A stretch of DNA of 50,177 nt from Micromonospora sp. ATCC 39149 (GTDB lineage: Bacteria; Actinomycetota; Actinomycetes; Mycobacteriales; Micromonosporaceae). The notes below the pieces were generated by a model. That model made no database searches and was not told the DNA's origin. It was given only the letters and a program-made list of their open reading frames with translations. The stretch spans positions 594,751 to 644,927 of the forward strand of contig NZ_GG657738.1 of assembly GCF_000158815.1 (NCBI RefSeq), in the 5' to 3' direction. Made by a program: the position numbers and the translations under genes. Shown one piece after another: positions 34,579 through 45,400 of the stretch. Numbering within the stretch: position 1 is the stretch's first letter; each line of letters starts with the position of its first letter.

Positions 34579-35892
34579 TCAGGCCGACCCGTCGGACTGC
34601 GGCTGGTAGACGTCGGGTACGCCGTCGCGGTCGTGGTCGACGCTCTCGGCCTCGTGGACCCGCCGGTACACCCGGCTGCGGGCGCGCAGGATGACGGTGG
34701 CCAGGGTGGCGGCGAGCAGGGATCCGGTGAGTACGGCGACCTTGACGTGGCCGTCGCGCTCGCTGCCGAGGCCGAAGGCGAGCTCGCCGATGAGCAGGGA
34801 CACGGTGAACCCGATGCCGCCCAGCAGCGCCAGGCCGAACACGTCGAGCCAGTTCAGCCCCTCGCCGGGGTCGGCGCGGGTGAAGCGGGAGACCAGCCAG
34901 GTGGCCGCCATGATGCCGATCGGCTTGCCGAGCACCAGGCCGACCACGATCCCGACGGCGACCCGATCGGTCAGGGCGGTGGCCAGGCCGGTCAGGCCGC
35001 CGACGGTGACGCCGGCCGAGAGGAACGCGAAGACCGGCACCGCGAACCCTGCCGAGATGGGCCGGAACCGGTGTTCGAAGTGCTCGGCGAGCCCGGGCCC
35101 GGCGTCGGAGCCGCCTGCGGCCTGGCTACGGACCACCGGGACGGTGAACGCCAGCAGCACGCCGGCGACGGTGGCGTGTACCCCCGAGGCGTGCATGAGA
35201 GTCCACGTCGCGGCGGCCAGCGGCAGGAGCAGCCACCAGGACCGGACCCGACGCCGCACCAGCAGGCCGAAGACCGCCAGCGGGACCAGCGCGCCCAGCA
35301 GCGGCCCGACGGCCAGGTCGGAGGTGTAGAAGACGGCGATGATCACGATGGCCAGCAGGTCGTCGACCACCGCGAGGGTGAGCAGGAAGGTACGCAGCGG
35401 CGAGGGCAGGAACCGGCCGACGACGGCGAGTACGGCCAGGGCGAAGGCGATGTCGGTGGCGGTCGGGATCGCCCAGCCCTTCGCGGCGTCGCCGCCGGCG
35501 ATGAAGTAATAAAGGAGCGCGGGCACGAGCACCCCGCCAACGGCGGCGGCCACCGGCACCGCCGCGCGGCGCGGGTCCCGCAGGTCCCCCGCGACGAACT
35601 CGCGCTTGAGCTCCAGCCCGGCGACGAAGAAGAAGATCGCCAGCAGGCCGTCGGCGGCCCAGGTGGCCAGGCTGAGGTCCAGGTGCAGCGACGCCGGGCC
35701 CATCCGCAGGTCACGCAGCGCCTGGTATCCATCGGACCAGGGCGAGTTCGACCAGATCAGGGCCAGCAACGCGCCGACGAGCAGGAGCGCTCCGCCCACG
35801 GTCTCCTTGCGCAGGATCGCGAAGATGCGGCTGGTTTCGCCCCACGAGCGTCGGGCGAACAGGCTGGTGCGGCGCCGGGTGGCGTCGGTCAC
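34579..35892 (-). CDS. nhaA: Na+/H+ antiporter NhaA
   Basis: 437 residues from GTG 35892, chosen because GAGGAG lies about 7 bases upstream; longer in-frame starts (ATG 35928, ATG 35952) lack a good site. About eleven to twelve membrane helices. Key residues align with E. coli Nha[21 protein letters not shown] (Asp 133 equivalent), [20 protein letters not shown] (the Asp 163-Asp 164 pair) and [20 protein letters not shown] (Lys 300 equivalent). [20 protein letters not shown] is also diagnostic. It exchanges internal Na+ for external protons. The N-terminus has an extra 25-residue basic segment and the C-terminus an acidic tail ([20 protein letters not shown]), as in other actinobacterial members. 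Divergent from the esterase gene across 264 bases in which I see no further gene. Confidence 0.95.
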   Translation of the reverse strand: MTDATRRRTSLFARRSWGETSRIFAILRKETVGGALLLVGALLALIWSNSPWSDGYQALRDLRMGPASLHLDLSLATWAADGLLAIFFFVAGLELKREFVAGDLRDPRRAAVPVAAAVGGVLVPALLYYFIAGGDAAKGWAIPTATDIAFALAVLAVVGRFLPSPLRTFLLTLAVVDDLLAIVIIAVFYTSDLAVGPLLGALVPLAVFGLLVRRRVRSWWLLLPLAAATWTLMHASGVHATVAGVLLAFTVPVVRSQAAGGSDAGPGLAEHFEHRFRPISAGFAVPVFAFLSAGVTVGGLTGLATALTDRVAVGIVVGLVLGKPIGIMAATWLVSRFTRADPGEGLNWLDVFGLALLGGIGFTVSLLIGELAFGLGSERDGHVKVAVLTGSLLAATLATVILRARSRVYRRVHEAESVDHDRDGVPDVYQPQSDGSA

Positions 35893-36156
35893 GGGAGAAC
35901 TCCTCGTCGGCAGGGCAGCGTCATCCATCGCCGACCAGACTTCCCGGCACACCAGAGCACCAGGTTAGCCGCCCCGGCCGCGAACGCATCGACGAAGGCG
36001 GGCGATAGGGCTTCCCCGGCCCGAAACCTCCGCTGGTTGCCACCCCAGCGACATCTATACATACTGATGAACGTTCCTGAGCCGGACATGGTCGGGCGCC
36101 GGGCAGCCCCCGATCGGAACCTCGCCCCATCGGCACTCTCCGAAGGAACACGTCCC

Positions 36157-37452
36157 ATGAGATCAGGAATGAAGCTGCTGGGTGCCGCCCTGGTGGCCGC
36201 CGCAGTGGCCGCGCTGACGGCCGTCACGGCCCCCGCGCCCGCGTCGGCGGCGGCGCTGACCGAGGTCACCAACTTCGGCGCGAACCCCAGCAACCTGCGC
36301 ATGTACCTGTACGTGCCGGACAACGTCGCGCCCCGGCCGGGCCTGCTCGTCGCGGTGCACTACTGCACCGGCACGGGCCCAGCGTTCTTCAACGGCGCCC
36401 AGTTCGACGAGTTGGCCAACCGGTACGGCTACATCGTCATCTATCCGTCGGTGACCCGCAGCAGCCAGTGCTTCGACGTCTCCTCGCCGCAGGCACTTCG
36501 CCGCGACGGCGGCAGCGACCCGGTGGGCATCAAGTCGATGATCGACTACGTCCGGGCGCGGTACCCCGTCGACGCGAACCGGATCTTCGCCACCGGCGTC
36601 TCCTCCGGGGCGATGATGACCAACGTCCTGCTCGGCGTGTACCCCGACGTGTTCGCCGCCGGCGCGGCCTTCGCCGGTGTCCCGTTCGGCTGCTTCGCCA
36701 CCACGAACGGCTCGGAGTGGAACAGCGAATGCGCCAACGGGCAGATCACCAAGACCCCCCAGCAGTGGGGTGACCTGGTCCGCAACGCCTACCCGGGCTA
36801 CGCGGGGAAGCGGCCACGGATGCAGGTGTGGCACGGCACCAACGACGAGACCCTGCGGTACCCGAACTTCGGCGAAGAGGTCAAGCAGTGGACGAACGTG
36901 CACGGGCTGAGCCAGACCCCGACGTACACCGACACCCCGCAGTCCGGCTACACCCGCACCCGCTACGGCGGCAGCGGCCCGATGGCGCCGGTCGAGGCGA
37001 TCAGCATGGCCGGGGTCTCGCACAACCTGCCCGTCGACGCCGCCCAGGCCATCCGCTTCTTCGGCCTGGACAGCACCACCCCGCCGACCACGCCCCCGCC
37101 CACCACGCCCCCGCCGACCACGCCGCCGGCCTCCGGTCCCTGCGCGGTCGGGTACGTCGTCAACGCCTGGAACACCGGCCTGACCGCCGCTGTCACGATC
37201 ACCAACACCGGCAGCACGGCGATCAACGGCTGGAGCCTGGCGTTCACGCTGCCGTCCGGGCAGGCCATCACCAGCGGCTGGAACGCGACGTACGCCCCCA
37301 CCAGCGGCGCGGTGCTCGCCCGCAATGTCTCCTACAACGGCACGATCGCGCCGAACGCGTCGGTCAGCATCGGCTTCCAGGCCAACCACACCGGCAACAC
37401 CGCCAACCCGGCCTCGTTCACCCTCAACGGGGCGGCCTGCTCGGCCTCCTGA
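36157..37452 (+). CDS. Secreted PHB-depolymerase-family esterase with C-terminal CBM2
   Basis: 431 residues from ATG 36157 with GAAGGA upstream. Signal peptide to about residue 32 (LLGAALVAAAVAALTAVTAP, ending PASA). The catalytic domain is of the LpqC/PHB-depolymerase esterase family: MYLYVPDNVAPRPGLLVAVH, oxyanion CTGTGPAFFNGAQFDELANR, nucleophile Ser in RIFATGVSSGAMMTNVLLGV, Asp region MQVWHGTNDETLRYPN and His in MAGVSHNLPVDAAQA. A Pro/Thr linker of repeated TTPPP units precedes a family-2 cellulose-binding module (CAVGYVVNAWNTGLTAAVTI ... FTLNGAACSAS). Enzymes with this make-up are usually acetylxylan or feruloyl esterases anchored on cellulose, rather than polyester depolymerases; the CBM2 supports that. 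The CBM resembles the one in the cellulase at 27285 in length and Cys pair. Confidence 0.92.
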   Translation: MRSGMKLLGAALVAAAVAALTAVTAPAPASAAALTEVTNFGANPSNLRMYLYVPDNVAPRPGLLVAVHYCTGTGPAFFNGAQFDELANRYGYIVIYPSVTRSSQCFDVSSPQALRRDGGSDPVGIKSMIDYVRARYPVDANRIFATGVSSGAMMTNVLLGVYPDVFAAGAAFAGVPFGCFATTNGSEWNSECANGQITKTPQQWGDLVRNAYPGYAGKRPRMQVWHGTNDETLRYPNFGEEVKQWTNVHGLSQTPTYTDTPQSGYTRTRYGGSGPMAPVEAISMAGVSHNLPVDAAQAIRFFGLDSTTPPTTPPPTTPPPTTPPASGPCAVGYVVNAWNTGLTAAVTITNTGSTAINGWSLAFTLPSGQAITSGWNATYAPTSGAVLARNVSYNGTIAPNASVSIGFQANHTGNTANPASFTLNGAACSAS

Positions 37453-37492
37453 ATCTCTCGGCCGGGGGGTAGACCCTGAGCCTTCCCCTGCT

Positions 37493-37528
37493 CCCCGGTG
37501 GCGGTGCCCGAGGGCCCCGCCACCGGGG
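37493..37528. terminator. 12-bp hairpin after the esterase gene
   Basis: CCCCGGTGGCGG (37493-37504) pairs perfectly with CCGCCACCGGGG (37517-37528), 12-base loop, 40 bases after the esterase stop. Confidence 0.7.
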
Positions 37529-37587
37529 ACCCGAAGGCGCGCGCCGCTGCCGGTTCGCGGCTTCGTAACATTCCCGCAATGTCGGTC

Positions 37588-37628
37588 GCCGGCACGGGGG
37601 GTCCGAGTTCGGACTCCCCGGTGCCGGC
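37588..37628. terminator. Second hairpin in the convergent gap, serving the TauE/SafE gene
   Basis: GCCGGCAC (37588-37595) pairs with GTGCCGGC (37621-37628), and inside it GTCCGA and TCGGAC pair again with G-rich/C-rich stretches between, giving a long nearly continuous stem. It ends 48 bases from the stop of the minus-strand permease gene. Confidence 0.65.
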
Positions 37629-37675
37629 GAGCCACGCCGGGCCGCGCGCCGGCTACGGCCCGGCTCGGCGCGCGG

Positions 37676-38623
37676 TCAGCTCGTCGCGGTGGCGGGCTCC
37701 CCGGGGCCGTCCCCGGCGGCGACCGGCGCGACGGTCCGGTCGGCCAGGTGCTGGCGCACCGACCAGGCCACGGCCGCCACCCAGGCGGCCACGATGACGA
37801 GGTAGCTGGCGTACCGGACGCCGGCCGAGGCGTCGACCCAGTCGCTGAGCAGCAGGGTGCGCACGTTGGTGAGGATGATCACGCCACCGACGGCGGAGCC
37901 GAGGACCCGCGGCGGCACCATCCGCACCAGCCAGGCGGCGATCGGCGCGGCGATCATGCCGCCGAGCAGCAGCGCGCCCACCCAGCCGAAGTCGATGTTC
38001 TCCGAGCCGATCCCGACCAGGAAGCCGGCGCTGGCGGCGATCGCCACCAGGAACTCGCTGGTGTCGATGGAGCCGATCACCCGGCGTGGCTCCAGCCGCC
38101 CGCTGGCCAGGATGGCGGGGGTGCCGACCGGCCCCCAGCCGCCCCCGCCGGTGGCGTCGACGAAGCCGGCGACGAGACCCAGCGGGCCGAGGAAGCGCTT
38201 GCGCAGAGGCAGCCCGACCCGCCCGCGCGGCAGCCCGGAGACGGTGAACCGGACCAGCACGTACACCCCGAGGGTGAGCAGGATCAGCGACATTATCGGG
38301 GCCGCGGTCGCGGTGGAGAGGCTGGACAGGAAGGTGGCGCCGGCGAAGGCGCCGAAGGCACCTGGCACGCCGACCCTACGGACCACCGTCCAGTCGACGT
38401 TGCCGAAGCGCCAGTGCGCGGCGCCCGAGACGAGGGTGGTGCCGATCTCGGCGAGATGAACAGTCGCGGAAGCGCTCGCGGCGCTCGTGTTGATGGCGAG
38501 CAGCAGGGTGGTCGACGTCACGCCGTACGCCATCCCGAGGCTGCCGTCTACCAGTTGCGCACCGAGTCCCACAAGGGCAAGGAGAAGGAGTTTACGCACA
38601 ATTACCGCCGATCCGAAAGACAA
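37676..38623 (-). CDS. TauE/SafE-family membrane permease (sulfite exporter-like)
   Basis: 315 residues, about eight membrane helices in two homologous halves. The first half has LGAQLVDGSLGMAYGVTSTT and the second LGLVAGFVDATGGGGWGPVG, the paired G-x-x-x-D-x-x-G-G motifs of the TauE/SafE family. Members export sulfite, sulfoacetate or other organic anions; the substrate cannot be told. The start is uncertain: the frame opens with TTG at 38623, without a clear ribosome binding site, while a GTG nine codons later (IVRKLLLL) is an equal candidate. The C-terminal tail is Ala/Pro-rich. No sulfur-metabolism gene lies next to it in the window. Confidence 0.85.
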   Translation of the reverse strand: MSFGSAVIVRKLLLLALVGLGAQLVDGSLGMAYGVTSTTLLLAINTSAASASATVHLAEIGTTLVSGAAHWRFGNVDWTVVRRVGVPGAFGAFAGATFLSSLSTATAAPIMSLILLTLGVYVLVRFTVSGLPRGRVGLPLRKRFLGPLGLVAGFVDATGGGGWGPVGTPAILASGRLEPRRVIGSIDTSEFLVAIAASAGFLVGIGSENIDFGWVGALLLGGMIAAPIAAWLVRMVPPRVLGSAVGGVIILTNVRTLLLSDWVDASAGVRYASYLVIVAAWVAAVAWSVRQHLADRTVAPVAAGDGPGEPATATS

Positions 38624-39447
38624 AAAGAGGACTGACAGCGCCGGGAGGGGACAGCGGTCGGGGCGGACCCACCACCCCGGCCGGCCGGAGTCTGCGCAGG
38701 TGCAGGGATTGTCGTAGGCGACGGTGGCCGGCCATTGGTCGGCGACTGCGCGCCAACTATTCCGACAGTCCGGGTGAAATGCTCGTTAAGCAAAAGCGGC
38801 GAAGACGTCGCTCCCGGTCGCGGCATCGGCCGTCCAGCGCGATCGCCGGCAACGCACTCGCTGAACTCGCCCCGCTGTGGCCCGACAGCGCGGCAAGGCC
38901 CACGCCGGTTACCCCAGTCGGAGTGACGCCAGTCACAAGCGGCCATCCACCAGGGCATTCGATGATCATCCGGCGATGCTCACCTCACTTTCTGTTAATC
39001 TCGAAGTTAATCTATGGGTAATAGCGATGACGACATTGACAGGGATCGTTGAGGTGGTAAGCGACACATGGCAAGGCCCGTTCCACATCGTGGGACGGGG
39101 CGGACAAAATCACCCATTGCCAGGCAATAGCTGGGTGGCGCAAAACAATTTGGTAATGAACTCGACAATCGCCGCCCTGCGGCGAGCGGTACCGTTCGCG
39201 CCCACTTCGGCCCACACGCGGGGTCATTTTGCCTGGCCAACTCGGCGACAAATCCCGCCGCCTTAGTAGGAAATCTTCACCGTCCCGATCAGGTTGGTCA
39301 GATTTAACCGGGCTGTAACTGGACGGCGCTACGTTATGACCCAGCGCGACATTGACTGCCGCGAATTAGGGCATCGAGCGCCGGCGGATCGGCCGGCCGG
39401 TCCAGCCCGTCGCCCCGCGATCTTCTCGCGACCGAAGTGGGAGCCTG
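38624..39447 (+). promoter_or_regulatory. 820-base relatively AT-rich leader region of the PUFA-like synthase genes
   Basis: No convincing gene on either strand: the longest plus-strand frame (38877-39266) lacks a ribosome binding site and family features. The region from about 38950 to 39370 is clearly less GC-rich than the flanks. A -35-like TTGACA stands at 39036-39041 with TAAGCG 16 bases on (weak -10). Two hairpins follow: CCCGTTCCAC/GTGGGACGGG (39077-39099, one G-T pair) and a compound stem with outer arms CACCCA/TGGGTG and inner arms TTGC/GCAA (39111-39137). If the promoter is right, both lie in a leader of about 380 bases before the synthase ATG (39448), which has GGGAG upstream. Confidence 0.45.
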
Positions 39448-42400
39448 ATGAGTACTGCACCGCACACGCGCGACCTGATCATGGTTGTCAACCCTGCCGG
39501 CGCACTGGAGCCCGGCCCACGGATCACGGCCGCCGCCTGCGCCGGTGGCGGGTTGGGCGTGCTCGACCTGGCCGGCGGTGACGACTGGGCGTTGCGCGCA
39601 CTGACCCGGGCCGCGTCCTGGTCCCCCGCTCCAATCGGGGTCCGGGTGCCGGCCGGCTGCCTGGCCACCCCCGAGGAGGTCGACCACGCCGCGCGCGGCC
39701 AGGTCGACATGGTGGTGGTCACGGCGGACAGCCCCTGGCCCCTGGCCGAGATCGCCAAGAGGTACCGGGTGATCGTGGAGGTCGCCAGCCGGGACGAGGC
39801 CCGCGCCGCGGCTGCGGCCGGCGCGCACGGGCTGATCGCCCGGGGCCTGGAGGGCGGTGGTCGGGTCAGCGACCTCAGTTCCTTCGTCCTGCTCCAGCAG
39901 CTCGTCGCCGACGACACCCTCGATCTCCCGGTCTGGGTGGCCGGCGGGATCGGCCCGCGCACCGCCGGGGCCTGCCTCGTCGGCGGGGCCACCGGCGTCG
40001 TCCTGGACACCCAGCTCGCCCTCATGCCCGAGTCCGAGCTGCCGGCCGACGTCAAGGCCGCGATCCGGCGCATGGACGGGTCGGAGACGGTGCTGGTCGA
40101 CGGAGCCCGGGGGATGCGCCGGGGCGGCCAGCACGACACGCGGTCGGAGCTGCTGCCGATCGGTCAGGACGGCTGGCTCGCCGCCGTCTTCGCCGACCGG
40201 TGGGCCGACACCGCCAGCGCCGTGCGGGCCATGCACGCGGTCATGCTCGACGCCGCCGACGATTCCGAGGCCGGCGAGCTGCTGCTGCCCGGTGCCCCGC
40301 TGGCCGAGGCCCTCGGCGTACGGGTGCCCGTCGCCCAGGGCCCGATGACCCGGGTCAGCGACGAGGCGGGCTTCGCCGCCGCGGTAGCCGACGGCGGTGC
40401 TCTGCCCTTCATCGCGCTCGCCCTGAACTCGGCCGACCAGTGCCGCCGGATGCTGACCGAGACCGCCGAACGGCTCGGCGACCGGCCCTGGGGCGTCGGG
40501 GTGCTCGGCTTCGCCCCCGAGGAGCTGCGCGCCGCGCAGCTCGCGGTCATCCAGGAGATCCGCCCCCGCTTCGCGATCATCGCCGGCGGCCGACCGCCGC
40601 AGGCGCGGGCGCTGGAGGAGCAGGGAATCAACACCTTCCTGCACGTCCCCTCCCCCGGCCTGCTGCGGCAGTTCCTGCGCTCCGGGGCGAGGAAGTTCAT
40701 CTTCGAGGGCGCCGAGTGCGGGGGGCACATCGGCCCCCGGTTCAGCTTCCCGCTGTGGGAGGCGCAGCTTCAGGTTCTCGAGGAGTACCTCGACGGCGAA
40801 CCGAGCGCCGCCACGCAGCTCCAGGTTCTCTTCGCCGGCGGTGTCCACGATGCCCGCTCGGCGGCGATGGTCGCCACGATGGCCGCGCCGCTGGCGCGCC
40901 GAGGGGCCCGGATCGGCGTGCTCATGGGCACGGCGTACCTGTTCACCGCCGAGGCGGTGGAGCACGGCGCGGTCCAGCCCCTGTTCCAGCGTGAGGCGCT
41001 GACCGCCGAGCGGACCGCCCTGCTGGAGACCGCGCCGGGGCACGTGACGCGCTGCCTGCACACCCCGTTCGTCGACGACTTCCACGAGCTGCGCGCCCAG
41101 CTTGAAAGCGCCGGGGCGGAGAACCGCGAGGTGTGGGAGCAGCTCGAACTGCTCAACGTCGGTCGGCTGCGGATCGCCAGCAAGGGGCTGAAGCGCTCCG
41201 GCGAGACCATCGAGTCGGTGGACGAGAGCGTCCAGGCCGCCGAGGGGCTGTTCATGGCTGGCCAGGTCGCGGTGCTGCGCAACGCCGCCACCACCGTGGC
41301 GGGCCTGCACGAGGCGGTCAGCACCGAGGTACGCGACCTGCACGCCGCCCGGCTCGACGCGCTGCGCGCCCGGCTCGCCCCGCCCGCCGCCGAGATCGAG
41401 GAGCGGCCCGCGCCGCTGGACATCGCCATCGTCGGGATGGCCTGCATGCTGCCCGGCTCCCCCGACCTGGACAGCTTCTGGCGCACCGTGCTCAGCGGCA
41501 CCGACGCGGTCACCGAGGTCCCGGCCGAACGCTGGGACACCGACCTCTACTACGCCCCGGAGGTCGGGCCGGGCCAGACGGGCCGGATCAGCGTCTCCAA
41601 GTGGGGCGGCTTCATCGAGCCGGTGCCCTTCGACGCCATCGGCTACGGCATCCCACCGACGGCGCTGGGCAGCATCGACCCGACCCAGCTACTCGCCCTG
41701 GAGGTGTCGCACCGGGCGTTGCTCGACGCGGGCTACCCGCACGACGCCGCCGGCGTCGACCACTCCCGCACCGGCGTGGTCTTCGGCGCCGAGGCCGGCA
41801 GCGACATGGGCCACGCGCAGACCCTGCGCACCATGCTCCCGGCGTACCTCGGGGAGGTGCCCGAGGAGATGCAGGACCTGCTGCCCACGGTCACCGAGGA
41901 CAGCTTCCCCGGCGTGCTGGCCAACGTGATCGCCGGCCGGGTCGCCAACCGCCTCGACCTGGGCGGGCCGAACTACACCATCGACGCCGCCTGCGCCTCC
42001 TCGCTGGCCGCCATGGACGCCGCCTGCAAGGAGCTGGTCAGCGGCGACAGCGACATGATGATCTGCGGCGGCGCCGACCTGCACAACGGCGTCAACGACT
42101 ACCTGATGTTCACCTCGGCGCACGCGCTCTCCCCGACCGGGCGGTCGCGGCCCTTCGACAGCACCGGCGACGGCATCGCCCTCGGCGAGGGCGTGGCCTG
42201 CGTCGTACTCAAGCGGCTGGCCGACGCCGAGCGCGACGGCGACCGGATCTACGGCGTGGTCAAGGGGCTCGGCGGGGCCAGCGACGGCCGCGCCCTCGGC
42301 CTGACCGCCCCCCGCCCGGACGGGCAGCGCCGGGCGCTGGACCGGGCGTACCGGCGCAGCGGCGTCTCCCCCCGCGACGTCGGCCTGGTGGAGGCGCACG

Positions 42401-45400
42401 GCACCGGCACCGTGGTCGGCGACCGCACCGAGCTGGAGACGCTGACCCGGATGTTCGTCGAGGCCGGCGCGGAGCCGGGCGCGTGCGCGCTCGGCTCGGT
42501 GAAGTCCCAGATCGGGCACACCAAGTGCGCCGCCGGACTGGCCGGGGTGATCAAGGCAACCCTGTCGCTGTACCACGGGGTCCGGCCGCCGACTTTGCAC
42601 CTGAAGCGGCCCAACCCGGCCTGGCACCCACAGCAGAGCCCGTTCGCCTTCTACACCGAGGCCCGCCCCTGGCCGGCGCCCGCCGCAGAGCGGATCGCCG
42701 GGGTGAGCGCGTTCGGCTTCGGCGGCACCAACTTCCACGTCGTGCTCAGCGCCTACGCCGACGCGCCGGAGCCCCGGCACGCCCGGCGGATCTGGCCGGC
42801 GGAGCTGTTCTGCTTCCGGGGCAACGACCGGGCCGCGGCCCACCAGTCGGTCCGCCAACTGCTGGACGGCCTCACCGACAACGGGGGGCAGAACCGGTCG
42901 GGACGCCTGGCCGAGCTGGCCGCCTCGGTGGCCGCCAAGGCCGCCGGCCGGTCCGGCCCCACCCGGGTGGCGATCGTCGCCCGGGACCTGACCGAGCTGG
43001 AGGCGCTGCTGCACCGGGCGTTGGCCGGCGAGCACGACCCGGCCCGGGGCCTGGTGCAGCCGGCCGAGGACGAGCCGGCCGGACCGGGCCAGGTGGCGTT
43101 CCTCTTCCCCGGGCAGGGCAGCCAGCGGCCGGGGGCCCTCGCGGAGCTCTTCGTCGCCTTCCCGGAGCTGCGGCACTACCTCGAACTCGACCGGGACGCG
43201 GCCGAGTTGCTCTTCCCGGCCGCAGCCTTCGACCAGTCGTCCCGGCGCGAGCAGGAGGAGCGGGTCCGCGACACCCGGGTGGCCCAGCCGGTGCTCGGCA
43301 TCGGCGGGCTCGCCGTCGACCACCTGCTGCGCCGCCTCGGCGTACGACCGGACATGACCGCCGGCCACAGCTACGGCGAGCTGGTCGGCCTCTGCGTCGC
43401 CGGCGCCCTGGACGCGCCCACCCTGCTGGAGCTGAGCCGGGAGCGGGCGGCGGCCATCCTGGGCGCCTGCGGTGAGGACCCGGGCACCATGGCGGCGGTC
43501 AACGCCTCCGCCGACGACGTGGCCCAGGTCCTCGCGAGCGCCGGGCTGACCAGCGAGGTCGTGCTGGCCAACCGCAACTCCCCGACGCAGGTGGTGATCT
43601 CCGGTCCGACCGCGAAGTTGCAGTCGGCCGTGGTCGCGCTCAAGGAGGCCGGCCTGTCGGCCAAGACCCTCTCGGTGGCCTGCGCCTTCCACAGCCCCGT
43701 GGTGGCCGGCGCGGTGGAGACCTTCGCCGAGGTGCTCGCCGCCTGCAAGATCGCCGAGCCGCGCATCCCGGTCTGGTCCAACCTGACCGCCGCGCGGTAC
43801 TCCGGCGACGCCGACCAGGTGCGGCACCACCTCGCCGAGCAGATCGGGGCACCGGTCCGCTTCGTCGAGCAGATCGAGTCGATGTACGCCGCCGGTGCCC
43901 GCCTGTTCGTCGAGGTCGGCCCGGGCCAGGTGCTGACCCGCCTGGTCAAGGCGGTGCTCGGCGACCGGCCGCACCGGGCGGTCGCCTGTGAGCGCGGGCC
44001 GGACGAGGGGCTGCGCGGCTTCCTGATCTCGGTCGGGGAGCTGGCCTGCGCCGGTGTGCCGGTGCGCCCCGACTGGCTCTTCCACGGCCGGGTCGCCGCC
44101 GATGCGCCCGGCACCGCACCAACCCGTCGTCCGATCTGGACGGTCGACGGGCTGCTCGTCCGGGACCAGCACGGCAACTGTCTTCCCGGTGGCATGACCC
44201 CTCCCCGACGCATCAAGGAGTTGTCGATGACCCCAGCGAACGGTGCCGTCACCGGTACCACCACCGGCACCCGGCCCCGACGCCGGTGGCCAGGGACATC
44301 CCGCGGCGAACTGCTCAACGAGTACCTGCGCGCCACCCGGGACATGATCGCCTCCCAGCGCGACGTGATGCTCGCCTTCCTCGGCGACCCGGGCGGCGGC
44401 CAGTTCGTCCGCCAGCCCGTCGAGACGTACCGGGTCGACAAACTACGCGCCCGCCGCCCTGCCGCAGGGATCGGCCGCGGTGCCCGCCGTCGCCCCGCCG
44501 GCCGCGACCCCGCGGCCCACCGCAGCCCCCGCGCCGGCCGTGGCGGCCGTGGCGGTGACCGCCAACGGTGGGTCGGCGCTGGCCACGACCGTCGCGCCGG
44601 CGAGGCCGGTGGCCCCGGCCGTCGTCCCGGTCTCGCCCGCCGTCGGGCCCGTCATCCCCGCCCCGGCGCCGATGCCGGCTCCGGCTCCGGCCCCCGCACC
44701 GGTGGCCTCCGGGCCGAGCGTCGCCGACTTCCAGAACGCCATCCTCGCGGTGATCAGCGAGCGCACGGGCTACCCGGTCGACCTCATCGAACTCGACCTC
44801 GACCTCGAGGCCGACCTCTCCATCGACTCCATCAAGCGCGCCGAGGTCGCCGGCGAGGTCGCCCAACGCCTCGAACTCGCCGTCGAAGGCGACGAGAGCG
44901 AGCTGGAAGACCTCGTCAAGGCCCGCACCGTCCGCGCCATGGTCACCTGGCTCGACGAGAAGATGGGCGCGGCGCCGCCGGCGCTCGGCGCGCCCGTCGC
45001 CGCCGTCCCGCCCGCCGGTACGCCGGTCGGCGTCACCACGGCCGACTTCCAGCAGGCGATCCTCAGCGTGATCAGCGAGCGCACGGGCTACCCGGTCGAC
45101 CTCATCGAACTCGACCTCGACCTCGAGGCCGACCTCTCCATCGACTCCATCAAGCGCGCCGAGGTCGCCGGCGAGGTCGCCCAACGCCTCGAACTCGCCG
45201 TCGAAGGCGACGAGAGCGAGCTGGAAGACCTCGTCAAGGCCCGCACCGTCCGCGCCATGGTCACCTGGCTCGACGAGAAGATGGGCGGCAGCGTCCACGT
45301 GTCGGTCTCTACCACCGGCCCCGTCGCCACCCCCGTCGCTTCCTCCGCCCCCACCGGGGCCTCCCTCGCCGACTTCCAGAACGCCATCCTCACGGTGATC

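Noticed and set aside
38877..39266. 129-codon plus-strand frame in the synthase leader
   Set aside because: No ribosome binding site, no recognisable family, low-complexity ends, and it covers the two hairpins; better explained as non-coding leader.
44227..44480. Separate gene start at ATG 44227 (AAGGAG upstream) for the ACP-KR part
   Set aside because: The frame from the KS-AT domain continues through this ATG without a stop, and the following helix (RATRDMIASQRDVMLAFLGD) is the usual linker joining AT and ACPs in this family. The AAGGAG is noted but an internal start is not needed.
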